NCBI GenBank assembly: GCA_910588235.1
Contig: CAJUOQ010000003.1
Coordinates: forward strand, 1 to 64,000
Direction of reading: 5' to 3'
Source of the DNA: an uncultured Atopostipes sp.
Lineage (GTDB): Bacteria; Bacillota; Bacilli; Lactobacillales; Carnobacteriaceae_A
DNA length: 64,000 nucleotides
The notes beneath the pieces were generated by a model. It saw nothing but the letters and a program-made list of their open reading frames with translations, did not search any database and was not told where the DNA came from. This document shows, piece by piece, positions 18,241-27,197 of the stretch. A program made the position numbers and the translations under genes. How positions within the stretch are numbered: the stretch's first letter is position 1; each line of letters starts with the position of its first letter.

Positions 18241-18300
18241 GACAGTCTCCTCTTCCCTAAAGCTAAAAGCGATCACGAACTCAAAGAAAAGGAGACTCTA
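18241..18300. repeat. Inverted repeat between argS and the YfcC-type gene
   Basis: AGTCTCCTCTTC and GAAAAGGAGACT pair at 11 of 12 positions around a loop of about 30 nt. No clear T-run follows on either strand. It could be a terminator for the YfcC-type gene or an attenuator in front of argS. No T-box consensus is present. Confidence 0.45.
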
Positions 18301-18378
18301 CTATCCATCCGAAATGGTGTTGTTTTTTATAAATATTCGTTTCAAGTTTTTGGAGCTTTCATTCGATGACTGATTGAA

Positions 18379-19875
18379 TTAAATGTTGAGATACGTGCCA
18401 ATCAATAACAGTCCAATGGAAGCAATGACTAGAAGCCCTAATAGTTTCCCCATAAATTTTAACCAAGTGCCCCAATCAATATCAGCAATCGCGAGGGCAC
18501 CCATTACAACACCTGAGGTCGGGGTAATTAAATTGATGATACCTGAGGCTGCTTGGTAAGCAGTCACTACAATGGCTTCACCTACACCTGCAAATTGCCC
18601 TAAAGGTCCCATGATCCCCATAGTAGCGGCCGCCAACCCGGAAGTTGATGGAATTAAAAAAGACATCGGAATATAAAAGAGATACGTAAACACAGTGAAT
18701 ATTCCTTCTGACACGCCACTAAGGGCCAGTTCTCCCCAATGTAAAACGGTTGCGGTAATTTGTCCGTCATTCATAATCACCTGAATACCACGGGCAACCG
18801 CCGTAATCATCGCTACCGTCACTAAGTCTTTCATTCCTTCTAGAAAAGTATCGACGAAGACGGACTCATTGATCCCGTACACGATGGCGATCAGAATAGA
18901 CATGGCAAAGAATAAAATCGTAATCTCCACCAAGTACCATTGACCGAGCGCAATCGAAGACTGACCGGCCAAATTCCCTAGAATAGGAACGCCCAGTAAT
19001 GTTTCATGCATGTTCTCAAAGAAAGAGGCTCTTCCGAGTAAATCAGACCAAGGCACTAAGCCTAAGATCATAATGATAAATGTGAGTGTAAATAATACGA
19101 GGATTACTTTTTGTTTCGTTGTTAATTCAGCCGTATCACTCTCCACAGAAAATTCTTCTTTTTGTTGTTCCATTTTATCTGCAATATAAGAATTACGATT
19201 ATCCGCTCGAACGCGTTTCGCATATCGAGACACATAAAAGGCACCCATTAAATAAGTGATGATAAAGAAAAGTATCCGCAGCAGCATCCCATCGGCCATC
19301 GAGATATTGGCCATTTGCGAAGCAACACCCGTCGCGAAGGGGTTAACCGTTGAAGACAAGACCCCTACGCCTGAACCCACCAGGATAACCGCAACGGCAG
19401 TTAGGGAGTCCATCCCCACCGTGACCATTAAGGGAATGAGTAGCGGGTAAAAAGCCATCGTTTCTTCCGCCATTCCATAAGTTGACCCTCCTAAAGCAAA
19501 CACAAACATTAACACCCAAATTAAACGATTAACATTCTCTTCTCCACCGCGAATAAGAGTCGCTATCCCCGCATCCACCGCTCCCGTCTTATTCACGATC
19601 GCTAAAAATCCACCAACGACCATGATAAATAGGGAAACTTCAATGGCTCCTTCTGTCGCTTCAGTCCCTAACAATCCTAAAATAGGAGCCGCCAACACTT
19701 CCCAAATCCCTTGGGGAGCTTGTTCAATTTGTTCGTACGTTCCAGGGACAAAATTTCCATCGGCTACTTCATACTGGCCGGCCGGAATAATCCAAGTCAT
19801 CACAGCTACTAGAATGATAATGATAAATAGCGTTGTAAAAGAATTAGGCATTTTGAATTTCTTAATTTTTTCCAT
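18379..19875 (-). CDS. YfcC family amino-acid/peptide carrier (probable arginine-ornithine or basic amino-acid transporter)
   Basis: 498 residues with about 12 membrane segments. It has the YfcC (C4-dicarboxylate/ArcD-superfamily) hallmarks TWIIPAGQYE near the N-terminus, GSTYGMAEETMAFYPLLIPL and VNPFATGVAS, and a C-terminal PTSGVVMGALAIA. It directly follows arcB, the place normally held by the arginine:ornithine antiporter ArcD. I infer that it supplies arginine to the pathway; the family also includes carriers of other substrates. Its paralogue at 13977-15386 is broken. Confidence 0.85.
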   Translation of the reverse strand: MEKIKKFKMPNSFTTLFIIIILVAVMTWIIPAGQYEVADGNFVPGTYEQIEQAPQGIWEVLAAPILGLLGTEATEGAIEVSLFIMVVGGFLAIVNKTGAVDAGIATLIRGGEENVNRLIWVLMFVFALGGSTYGMAEETMAFYPLLIPLMVTVGMDSLTAVAVILVGSGVGVLSSTVNPFATGVASQMANISMADGMLLRILFFIITYLMGAFYVSRYAKRVRADNRNSYIADKMEQQKEEFSVESDTAELTTKQKVILVLFTLTFIIMILGLVPWSDLLGRASFFENMHETLLGVPILGNLAGQSSIALGQWYLVEITILFFAMSILIAIVYGINESVFVDTFLEGMKDLVTVAMITAVARGIQVIMNDGQITATVLHWGELALSGVSEGIFTVFTYLFYIPMSFLIPSTSGLAAATMGIMGPLGQFAGVGEAIVVTAYQAASGIINLITPTSGVVMGALAIADIDWGTWLKFMGKLLGLLVIASIGLLLIGTYLNI

Positions 19876-19983
19876 TTTTACCGCCCCTTTTAAATTTGAA
19901 AAATCAGGGATGAAGCTATTTATTCTGTCATCCCTGATTCTGAATAGAAATTCTGAAAACTTCCTATCTTTCTTCTGTTTCGC

Positions 19984-20985
19984 TTATATTTTTGGAATAA
20001 AGAGATGACCGTTTGTGGCTGCCATGATGGCTTTAATCGAGTGCATTCTGTTTTCTGCTTGCTCAAATTGACGTGCATTTTTACTTCTGAATACTTCATC
20101 GGTTATTTCCATTTCACTAACACCAAATCGTTCTTCGATCATTTGTCCATATTCCGTTTGAGTGTCATGAAAAGCCGGTAAACAATGGAGGAGAATATAA
20201 TCGCCGTTGATTTTTTCGACGAGTTCTCTGTTAATTTGATAAGGTTTCAATAAATTGACACGTTCTTCAAATTTATCTTCTTCACCCATAGAGACCCAAA
20301 CATCTGTATAAAGAACATCTGCATCCACGACTGCGGCATCGATATCAGCTGTCACTTCAATCTTTGAACCCGTTTCTTTCGCCATTTCTTTAACCTCTTT
20401 AATGAGAGCTGCTTCGGGGAACAATTCTTCTGGCGAAGCAATTGTGACATGAACCCCTAATTTAGCGCCAGCGACCAACAAACTGTTGGCCACGTTATTT
20501 CGGCCATCCCCACAATAAACGAGTTTTCTTCCTTTCAATTCTCCAAACTCTTCTTTCACAGTCATATAATCCGCAATCATTTGGGTTGGATGCCACTCAT
20601 CCGTTAAACCATTCCAAACGGGGACACCTGCATATTTAGCAATTTCTTCCACCATCTCTTGGCTGAAGCCGCGGAACTCAATCCCATCAAACATACTTCC
20701 TAAAACGATCGCTGTATCCTCCACCGATTCTTTCTTCCCTAATTGAATATCGTTCACACCCAGATATTCGGGCGATGCTCCTAAGTCAGTAGCTGCCACG
20801 GTAAAAGCGGCACGCGTTCGCGTCGATGTTTTCTCAAATAACAGACAAATATTTTGTTTCTTCATATATTCGTGTGGAATTCCACGTTTCTTCAAATCTT
20901 TTAAGTGGATAGAAAAGTCAATCAAATATTCAACTTCATGGGTTGTAAAATCTTTCGTCTTTAAAAAGCTTCTTCCTTGGAACAT
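19984..20985 (-). CDS. arcB: Ornithine carbamoyltransferase (catabolic)
   Basis: Converts citrulline and phosphate to ornithine and carbamoyl phosphate in the arginine deiminase pathway. 333 residues. The carbamoyl-phosphate site FEKTSTRTR is near residue 55, and the ornithine site is HCLPAFHD. DVWVSMGEE marks the SMG loop. It lies 26 bp after arcA and is surely in the same operon, which indicates the catabolic rather than biosynthetic form. Confidence 0.96.
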   Translation of the reverse strand: MFQGRSFLKTKDFTTHEVEYLIDFSIHLKDLKKRGIPHEYMKKQNICLLFEKTSTRTRAAFTVAATDLGASPEYLGVNDIQLGKKESVEDTAIVLGSMFDGIEFRGFSQEMVEEIAKYAGVPVWNGLTDEWHPTQMIADYMTVKEEFGELKGRKLVYCGDGRNNVANSLLVAGAKLGVHVTIASPEELFPEAALIKEVKEMAKETGSKIEVTADIDAAVVDADVLYTDVWVSMGEEDKFEERVNLLKPYQINRELVEKINGDYILLHCLPAFHDTQTEYGQMIEERFGVSEMEITDEVFRSKNARQFEQAENRMHSIKAIMAATNGHLFIPKI

Positions 20986-21011
20986 AGAACATCTTCCTTT
21001 ACATTAATTTT

Positions 21012-22238
21012 TTATAACTTTTCACGATAAAAGGGCATCGTCATACAACGCGGTCCTCCACGACCTCGAACTAATTCACTGCCTTTTATTTTATGGAGCG
21101 TAATTCCTGCAGCTTCTAACGCCTCATTGGTGACCGTATTCCGATCATAAACTACAACTTCCCCTGGCGCAATCGTTAATGTATTCGAGCCATCATTCCA
21201 TTGTTCTCTGGCAGAAGTGACGGGATTTCCATTTCCACACTCAATAAGTGTCACATGGTCTACCCCGAGTGCTTCTGCTAGAATATGGTCCAGTTGGTCA
21301 ACTTTTTCTTGGATATGGATGTTGCCTTCGTGATCTTGCGAAAGCGAAAAGACTTTCAAGTCCCCACGTATTTCTGGATGAATCGTAAACTTATCATAAT
21401 CAATCATTGTAAATACGGTATCTAAGTGCATAAATTTTCGATTCACTCCAATAGAAAAAGCGAGTATTTCTTTAAATGGCGAATTTTCAAATAAATTCTT
21501 TGCTAGTTCTTCGATCGCTTGTGCTGTCGTTCTTTGAGAAATGCCCACAGCAAGTACATCTTCTGAAAGAACTAATTCATCTCCTCCTTCGATATGATAG
21601 GCCATCTCTCGGTCATAATATTTTTCAATATGATTGTTACCATACGTTGGATGATACTGGAAAATATATTTGCCGTAGATCGTTTCACGATTACGAGTGG
21701 TTGCAAACATTTTGTTCAGGGACACCCCATTGCCGATAGTCGCAAAGGGATCACGGGTGAAATATAAGCTGGGCATCGGATCGACTAACAACGGATTGTC
21801 TGTTTCTAACCGATCCGAAAGCGCCTCTTGGTGTTCAATATTGATTTCAGACTTTTGAAAACCTTCCATTGTTTTAAGAACCATTTCAAATGTACTCGAC
21901 ATATTGAATAAATAATCTTTGATCGCCTGCTGTGCGGCTTTACTAGCCACACCCGCTTCAGAGAGCCATTCATCAATAAATTTTTCTTTAATGGTCTCAT
22001 CTGTTAAAGATTCTTCGACTAATTTTTCCAAATAGAGAACCTCTACCCCATTCTCTTCCATCACTTGCACAAACTGATCATGTTCATTTCGAGCTTCATC
22101 TAAATAAGGAATATCATCGAATAATAAACGGGTTAGATTATCTGGGATCAAATTTTCTAATTCTTTTCCTGGTCTGTGCACCATGACTGTTTTTAATCGT
22201 CCGATTTCCGAAAAGACATGAATGAATTGTTTAGACAC
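21012..22238 (-). CDS. arcA: Arginine deiminase
   Basis: Hydrolyses arginine to citrulline and ammonia. 408 residues. Guanidino-modifying enzyme motifs are present: PNPLxxDPMPSLYFTRDPFATIG-like segment, AYHIEGGDELVLS, the catalytic His in MHLDTVFTMID, and the nucleophilic Cys in GGPRCMTMP near the end. First gene of the arc operon, with a 16-bp palindrome and a -10-like TATACT in its upstream region. It provides ATP-yielding and acid-protecting arginine catabolism if a carbamate kinase is present elsewhere. Confidence 0.97.
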   Translation of the reverse strand: MSKQFIHVFSEIGRLKTVMVHRPGKELENLIPDNLTRLLFDDIPYLDEARNEHDQFVQVMEENGVEVLYLEKLVEESLTDETIKEKFIDEWLSEAGVASKAAQQAIKDYLFNMSSTFEMVLKTMEGFQKSEINIEHQEALSDRLETDNPLLVDPMPSLYFTRDPFATIGNGVSLNKMFATTRNRETIYGKYIFQYHPTYGNNHIEKYYDREMAYHIEGGDELVLSEDVLAVGISQRTTAQAIEELAKNLFENSPFKEILAFSIGVNRKFMHLDTVFTMIDYDKFTIHPEIRGDLKVFSLSQDHEGNIHIQEKVDQLDHILAEALGVDHVTLIECGNGNPVTSAREQWNDGSNTLTIAPGEVVVYDRNTVTNEALEAAGITLHKIKGSELVRGRGGPRCMTMPFYREKL

Positions 22239-22280
22239 TTTTGACTCCCCCTAATATATTTTTTAGCACAGAATTTTGTG

Positions 22281-22296
22281 ATGATTAGCTAATCAT
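22281..22296. promoter_or_regulatory. Palindromic operator candidate upstream of arcA
   Basis: ATGATTAGCTAATCAT is a perfect 16-bp palindrome 42 bp before the arcA ATG, just downstream of a minus-strand TATACT. A related ATTAGCCAATCATTTT occurs at 22472-22487, differing at one of 16 positions from the sequence around the palindrome. Candidate site for the ArcR-like regulator or ArgR; not proven. Confidence 0.45.
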
Positions 22297-22592
22297 TTTC
22301 TGTAGATAAAGTATACAACGTGTACCTTATAGTTTTTTTGGATAACGCTTACATCGATAATGTTAAATTGATCACATATACTAGGGGATGTTGTTCTCTT
22401 TCATATTCTTTAGAAATAAAGACAAGAGGATTAATACTTTTTGTATCAAAAGATGAAGGAAATGTAGGAGAAATTAGCCAATCATTTTTACACCAATTAC
22501 GCTTTCCTATTCCCCGAGGGGTTAAGCATGGGCTTCTTTGAAAGATATGTTAAAGTGATAAAGAAAATGAAATTAAAGTGAGGAGAAAAACT

Positions 22593-23846
22593 GTGTTTGA
22601 TGTCTTAGTGAATGATGTATTAAGTACGCCCGCAATCTTAATTGGTCTTTTTGTCTTAATTGGTAATTTATTGTTGAAACGATCGATGACCGATACGATT
22701 TCGGGCACATTTAAAACCATTATAGGCTTTACTTTACTTGATCTAGGAGCAGGTATTGCTGCGGATACTTTAAATAATTTCAGTACGATGTTCACCGAAG
22801 CCTTTGGTTTACAAGCGTCTGTTATGAATACAGATGCCTATGGGGCTTTGTTGAATGATACGTTTCGTTTAACGCCGATCATTATGATTGTGGGGATGAT
22901 CTTAAATTTAGTGATTGTCAAGTTTACGCGCTTTAAGTATATTTACTTAACGGGTCAAATTACCCTTTATATGGCGGGAACTATGGCGCTAGTATTTCAC
23001 GGCTTCCATCCGCTTATCACGATTATTGGTGGCTCCGTTTTACTAGGGATCTATATGGCGGTCTCTCCTGCTCTGTTACAGAAGTATACGGCGAATATTA
23101 TCGGTTCCAATGATTTTGGAGTGGCTAGTTCGGGAAGTATTAGTTATTTTCTAGCAGCAAAAATTGGGGAATGGTTCGGGGACAAAGAAAAATCGACAGA
23201 AGATATTAAAGTCCCGCAGTCTTTAGGATTTCTGCAGGATTCAACCGTATCGATGTCATTAACGATGTCTGTTTTATTCATCTTTATTAGTTTTTTCACC
23301 GGTTCAGCGTTCATTGAAGAACAATTAAGTAATGGTCAAAATTACTTATTTTTCTCTTTCATGCAAGGTATTACGTTTGCGGCGGGTATTCAAGTGTTGC
23401 TCACTGGTATTACTATGGCGATTGATGAATTGATTCCAGCTTTTCGTGGGATTGCAGAAAGACTGATCGATGGGGCTATCCCAAGTCTCGACGCACCGGT
23501 CATGGCAAAATATTCACCGAATGCGATGATCATTGGGTTCTTGTCCAGCTTAGCCGCCGGTGTTTTAGGAATGTTCTTATTATCCTTTACGCCACTCCCT
23601 GTCATTATTCCCGGCATGCTACAACATTTCTTTATTGGCGGTGTTGGTGCAACTTATGCGAACAGTACGGGAGGCCGTCGTGGAGCAATTATCGCTCCTT
23701 TCATTACCGGTCTCTTGATGGCTTTCCTCCCTTCGATTTTCTTAGTATTCGTGGGCAATGGCCTTAGCGATACGGTCGTCTTTGGGGACACCGACTTAAC
23801 ATTAATTGGTATTCTACTAAAAGCTATTACACAACTCTTTCAATAA
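22593..23846 (+). CDS. UlaA-like PTS EIIC (ascorbate family) permease
   Basis: About 417 residues with ten or more membrane segments. It resembles the SgaT/UlaA family, the IIC components of ascorbate-type PTS: LLKRSMTDTISGTFKTIIGF near the N-terminus, LMGSNDFGVASSG-like GSNDFGVASSGSISY, and FHGFHPLI. The start is the GTG at 22593, with GAGGAG 7 nt upstream. No EIIA or EIIB partner is encoded beside it, so phosphorylation partners must be elsewhere or the protein works alone. It diverges from arcA. Confidence 0.85.
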   Translation: MFDVLVNDVLSTPAILIGLFVLIGNLLLKRSMTDTISGTFKTIIGFTLLDLGAGIAADTLNNFSTMFTEAFGLQASVMNTDAYGALLNDTFRLTPIIMIVGMILNLVIVKFTRFKYIYLTGQITLYMAGTMALVFHGFHPLITIIGGSVLLGIYMAVSPALLQKYTANIIGSNDFGVASSGSISYFLAAKIGEWFGDKEKSTEDIKVPQSLGFLQDSTVSMSLTMSVLFIFISFFTGSAFIEEQLSNGQNYLFFSFMQGITFAAGIQVLLTGITMAIDELIPAFRGIAERLIDGAIPSLDAPVMAKYSPNAMIIGFLSSLAAGVLGMFLLSFTPLPVIIPGMLQHFFIGGVGATYANSTGGRRGAIIAPFITGLLMAFLPSIFLVFVGNGLSDTVVFGDTDLTLIGILLKAITQLFQ

Positions 23847-23860
23847 TTTCATACGATTCG

Positions 23861-23886
23861 AACCCTTCCTTGCGAAGGGTTTTTTA
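23861..23886 (+). terminator. Terminator of the UlaA-like gene
   Basis: An AACCCTTC / GAAGGGTT stem followed by a T-run. Confidence 0.8.
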
Positions 23887-24011
23887 TTTTACATCGAGGA
23901 ATAGTATGAGAAGACTTTTAAAAGTATAGCGTTTTCACTTGTGAATAAACACACAATATAGTACACTGCGTTTTAAGGGTTATTTATCATATTATAAAGG
24001 AGTCATAAAGT

Positions 24012-24776
24012 ATGCTGAATTTGAAGGACAAAGTTGCAATTGTTACAGGTGCAGCGATGGGGATGGGTAAATCCACCGCCGAACTATTTGCCGAAGTGGG
24101 CGCCAAAGTAGTCATCGCTGATTTCAACGAAGAAGAAGGTCAAAAAACGGCAGAGGAAATCAAAAATAAGGGTGGCGAAGCTACATTCATCCAAGTCGAT
24201 GTTTCCAATGAAGAACAAGTCAAAAACTTAGTCGATCAAACCGTTGAAACTTATGGACGTCTGGATGTCGCTGTAAACAATGCAGCCATTACGCCCGATG
24301 ATCAACCCATTGCTGAAATGGATATGGAATATTATGATCGTTTAATGTCTGTCGACTTAAAAGGTGTCATGTTGTGTATGAAATATGAAATTCAACAACT
24401 CCAAAAACAAGGGGATGGCGGTTCAATCGTCAATACTTCTTCTGTGAGTGGTTTACGACCGCAACCTGCAAACCCAGCGTACGTTACCGCAAAACATGGA
24501 GTGATTGGGGCGACCAAAACAGCCGCTATGGACTATTCACCAGAAGGTATCCGCGTGAATGCTGTAGCTCCGGGAGCCATCAACACGCCTATGCTACAAG
24601 GAGCACTTGAACAGTTTGGCTTCGACCCTACTGAATATGCTAAACAACTCAGTATGCTCGGACGTTTTGCTGAACCTGAAGAAGTTGCTCAAGCTAACCT
24701 ATGGCTCTGTTCAGACTTATCCTCTTACGTTACAGGTACGACACTAGCCGTTGATGGTGGTTATACTTCTATGTAA
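24012..24776 (+). CDS. Short-chain dehydrogenase/reductase
   Basis: 254 residues, classical SDR length. The cofactor motif is TGAAMGMG (residues 12-19), and an acidic residue after the second strand (VVIADFNEEEG) favours NAD+. NNAA follows in the middle. The catalytic Ser is in NTSSVSGL and the YxxxK is YVTAK. A C-terminal VTGTTLAVDGGYTSM is typical of glucose-1-dehydrogenase/FabG-like enzymes. The substrate is unknown. It is a single gene with its own terminator. Confidence 0.92.
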   Translation: MLNLKDKVAIVTGAAMGMGKSTAELFAEVGAKVVIADFNEEEGQKTAEEIKNKGGEATFIQVDVSNEEQVKNLVDQTVETYGRLDVAVNNAAITPDDQPIAEMDMEYYDRLMSVDLKGVMLCMKYEIQQLQKQGDGGSIVNTSSVSGLRPQPANPAYVTAKHGVIGATKTAAMDYSPEGIRVNAVAPGAINTPMLQGALEQFGFDPTEYAKQLSMLGRFAEPEEVAQANLWLCSDLSSYVTGTTLAVDGGYTSM

Positions 24777-24816
24777 ATTCCTTTATTTATACTATTGAAA
24801 GAATATTCTTTATAAG

Positions 24817-24862
24817 AGCAGCTAAAAGCTCGGAACCATCCGTGCCTTTAGCTGCTTTTTTA
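24817..24862 (+). terminator. Terminator of the SDR gene
   Basis: An AGCAGCTAAA / TTTAGCTGCT stem, an 18-nt loop and a T-run. Confidence 0.8.
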
Positions 24863-24894
24863 TTTTTCTATCCTGTCTGCGAGTGAAATCACAT

Positions 24895-24929
24895 CTCGTG
24901 AGCACGTTTTTCACTTTCGTACTCACGAG
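24895..24929. repeat. Single unit of the 42-bp repeat family (locus C)
   Basis: CTCGTGAGCACG and CGTACTCACGAG enclose TTTTTCACTTT, giving a near-perfect hairpin. It is the reverse complement of the locus A unit and shares the ACGTTTTT..TTTCGT core with locus D. Confidence 0.7.
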
Positions 24930-24996
24930 CTCCTTTTCCAGCTACCTAAATGAACCTTTCACCAAACATCACTCCTCCCCCTCATTTCTAGAACGT

Positions 24997-25209
24997 TCAA
25001 ATTAATCTCTCCCAAATATGATGCCTTAGGATTAAATCCGTCTTAAACTTTCTAGCCAATCGTTGAATAACTTTGTGAAACTGCTTAAAATGCGGTATTT
25101 TCTCCAGGGTTTTCAGTTTTTCTTGCTCTATCCAACGAAAATTATTTTCTGCCTCTATCCTCTTTCTTGCTTTCGTTTTTCCAAAATACGAAAATAGCGA
25201 ATTCGTTAC
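24997..25209 (-). pseudogene. Possible remnant of an unknown gene
   Basis: A 70-codon minus-strand frame with no Met, GTG or TTG start at a sensible place, bounded upstream by TGA. Its translation has coherent protein-like composition (KARKRIEAENNFRWIEQEK, then HKVIQRLARKFKTDL) ending at a natural TGA, which suggests the C-terminal tail of a decayed gene. I do not recognise the family. It could also be chance coding in an otherwise empty 430-bp gap. Confidence 0.35.
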
Positions 25210-25296
25210 TCAAATATTTATTTTTCAACAAATCCCTCTAAACAAGTATTCTAAAACTTTTTAGTTGCTATTTTTTGAAGGCGCGTTAAAATAGTT

Positions 25297-25325
25297 TTGA
25301 AAACGCTATAATTATTTTTTATCTT
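25297..25325 (+). promoter_or_regulatory. Promoter of the mannose-family PTS operon with overlapping cre-like site
   Basis: -35 TTGAAA (25297-25302), a 17-bp spacer and -10 TATCTT (25320-25325). TGAAAACGCTATAA at 25298-25311 matches the CcpA site consensus TGWNANCGNTNWCA at 13 of 14 positions and overlaps the -35 box, so carbon catabolite repression is likely. No sigma-54 -24/-12 element is visible. Confidence 0.55.
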
Positions 25326-25375
25326 GTGATATTATATGGTTGTATATACAAATGCAATTTGAAGGAGGAAAGTTT

Positions 25376-26359
25376 ATGGTAAATATCATTCTGGCAAGTC
25401 ACGGAGAATTTGCGGAAGGAATCTTGCAATCGGCGGAAATGATTTTCGGCGAGCAAGAGCAATTAATTACTGCAACTCTGATGCCAAATGAAGGACCGGA
25501 TGATTTGAAAGCAAAATATGATGAAGCGATCGAATCATTTGGTGAAGAGGCTGAAGTATTATTTATGGTTGATTTATGGGGCGGCTCCCCTTTCAATCAA
25601 GCAAGTCTTGTTCAAGAAGAAATGCCTGAGCGTTCAGCGATTGTCACAGGGTTAAACTTACCGATGTTGCTCGAAGCATTAGGAGCACGCGCAGGGGTGG
25701 ATTCTGCACATGATCTCGCCAGTCAAATCATTGCAAAAGATGTAAGCGGTATCCGCGTAAAACCTGAAGAGTTAGAACCTGCGGAAGAAAATCCTGCGCC
25801 AGCAGAAACAGAAAATAGTCGTTCAGTCGGCACATTAGAACCAGGAACCGTATTAGGAGATGGTAAAATTGACTACGTCCTCGTGCGTATCGATACACGT
25901 TTACTCCACGGTCAAGTGTCAACAAACTGGGTACGAGCGGTTAATCCTAATCGAATTATTGTCGTCTCAGACAAAGTGGCGCAAGATGAAATGCGGAAAA
26001 CATTAATTCAACAAGCAGCGCCTTCTGGAATTCGTACACATACCATTCCTGTGAGTAAATTAGCAGAGATTGATGATGATCCTCGTTTTGGCGCAACAAG
26101 AGCTCTTATATTATTTGAAACACCCCAAGAGGTGCTAGAAGCAGTGGATTTAGGCGTTGAATTTGATCATATCAATATCGGATCCATGGCGCATTCTCAA
26201 GGAAAAACAATGATCAACAATTCAATTTCCGTTGATCAAGATGACGTACAGACTTTACAAGAGCTAAAAGATCATGATATTACTTTCGATGTGAAGAAGC
26301 TTCCCGGCGATTCAGCTGGAAACTTAGAAGCACTCTTGAAAAAGGAAAACTTAATTTAA
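25376..26359 (+). CDS. PTS mannose/fructose/sorbose EIIAB
   Basis: About 327 residues, a fusion of EIIA and EIIB. The EIIA domain starts MVNIILASHGEFAEG, with the phosphorylated His at residue 9. A Pro/Glu-rich linker (about residues 127-150) leads to EIIB, whose phosphorylation site His is in RIDTRLLHGQV. The ATG at 25376 follows GAAGGAGG; the longer frame would include the ribosome binding site. First gene of an EIIAB-EIIC-EIID-DUF956 operon that imports and phosphorylates hexoses, probably mannose or glucose. Confidence 0.95.
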   Translation: MVNIILASHGEFAEGILQSAEMIFGEQEQLITATLMPNEGPDDLKAKYDEAIESFGEEAEVLFMVDLWGGSPFNQASLVQEEMPERSAIVTGLNLPMLLEALGARAGVDSAHDLASQIIAKDVSGIRVKPEELEPAEENPAPAETENSRSVGTLEPGTVLGDGKIDYVLVRIDTRLLHGQVSTNWVRAVNPNRIIVVSDKVAQDEMRKTLIQQAAPSGIRTHTIPVSKLAEIDDDPRFGATRALILFETPQEVLEAVDLGVEFDHINIGSMAHSQGKTMINNSISVDQDDVQTLQELKDHDITFDVKKLPGDSAGNLEALLKKENLI

Positions 26360-26374
26360 AAAGGAGGCAGACAA

Positions 26375-27184
26375 ATGGCAGATTTAAATATTATTCAAAT
26401 TGTTCTTATTTTAGTTGTTGCATTATTTGCAGGTTTTGAAAGTGTCCTGGATATCTTTCAATTACACCAACCCATTATTACTGTTTCACTCATTGGTGCC
26501 ATTACAGGGAATTTTACAGAAGGATTAATTCTTGGAGGTTCTCTGCAACTGATTGTTTTAGGTTGGATGAACATTGGAGCGGCCCAGGCACCTGATGCCG
26601 CGATTGCCGGTGTGGTGTCCGCGATTTTAGTGTTAGTCAAGGGCGCTACCAACTCTGAAGGGATTGCGATTGCGATTCCTCTAGCCATTGCGGGACAAGT
26701 ACTTACGATTTTTGTGCGTACGATTGCGGTTGGTCTGGGACACTATGCAGACCGGCAAGCAGAAGATGGGAATATTCGCGGGGTCGAAATGGCCAATATT
26801 GCCGGACTCTTTTTACAAGGGCTCCGCATTGCGATTCCAGCTGGTTTAGTTCTTGCGGTTCCTGCTGAAACAGTAACCAACGCGATTAACTTAATTCCTG
26901 ACTGGATCACTGGTGGACTCGCTGTTGGTGGTGGAATGATCGTTGCCGTTGGTTACGCGATGGTCATCAACATGATGGCTTCAAAAACCACTTGGCCTTT
27001 CTTCTTTATCGGTTTCGCTCTTGCGGCCGTTACTGAATTAAACTTAATCGCAATGGGAATTATCGGACTCGCCCTCGCCTTTATCTATGTTCAAATTGCC
27101 CCTGAATTCAATCAAGGTTCCGGTGGTGGCGGAGGCGGCGGTTCCGTCGATGACCAATTAGACGAAATTCTAGAAGATTATTAA
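26375..27184 (+). CDS. PTS mannose-family EIIC
   Basis: 269 residues, hydrophobic throughout. The ManY-type pattern is visible as FAGFESVLDIFQLHQPI, followed by GNFTEGLILGGSLQLIVLGWMNIGAAQAPDA. The C-terminus carries a run of seven glycines before a short acidic tail, a linker-like feature also seen in some lactic-acid-bacterial ManM proteins. It lies 15 bp after EIIAB. Confidence 0.95.
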   Translation: MADLNIIQIVLILVVALFAGFESVLDIFQLHQPIITVSLIGAITGNFTEGLILGGSLQLIVLGWMNIGAAQAPDAAIAGVVSAILVLVKGATNSEGIAIAIPLAIAGQVLTIFVRTIAVGLGHYADRQAEDGNIRGVEMANIAGLFLQGLRIAIPAGLVLAVPAETVTNAINLIPDWITGGLAVGGGMIVAVGYAMVINMMASKTTWPFFFIGFALAAVTELNLIAMGIIGLALAFIYVQIAPEFNQGSGGGGGGGSVDDQLDEILEDY

Positions 27185-27197
27185 AAGGAGGATAAAA

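Noticed and set aside
22320..22541. 73-codon plus-strand frame upstream of the UlaA-like gene
   Set aside because: No ribosome binding site, atypical composition, and it covers the arcA promoter region.
25260..25375. Sigma-54 promoter of the mannose PTS
   Set aside because: No TGGCAC-N5-TTGC element is visible; a sigma-A-type promoter with a cre-like site fits better.
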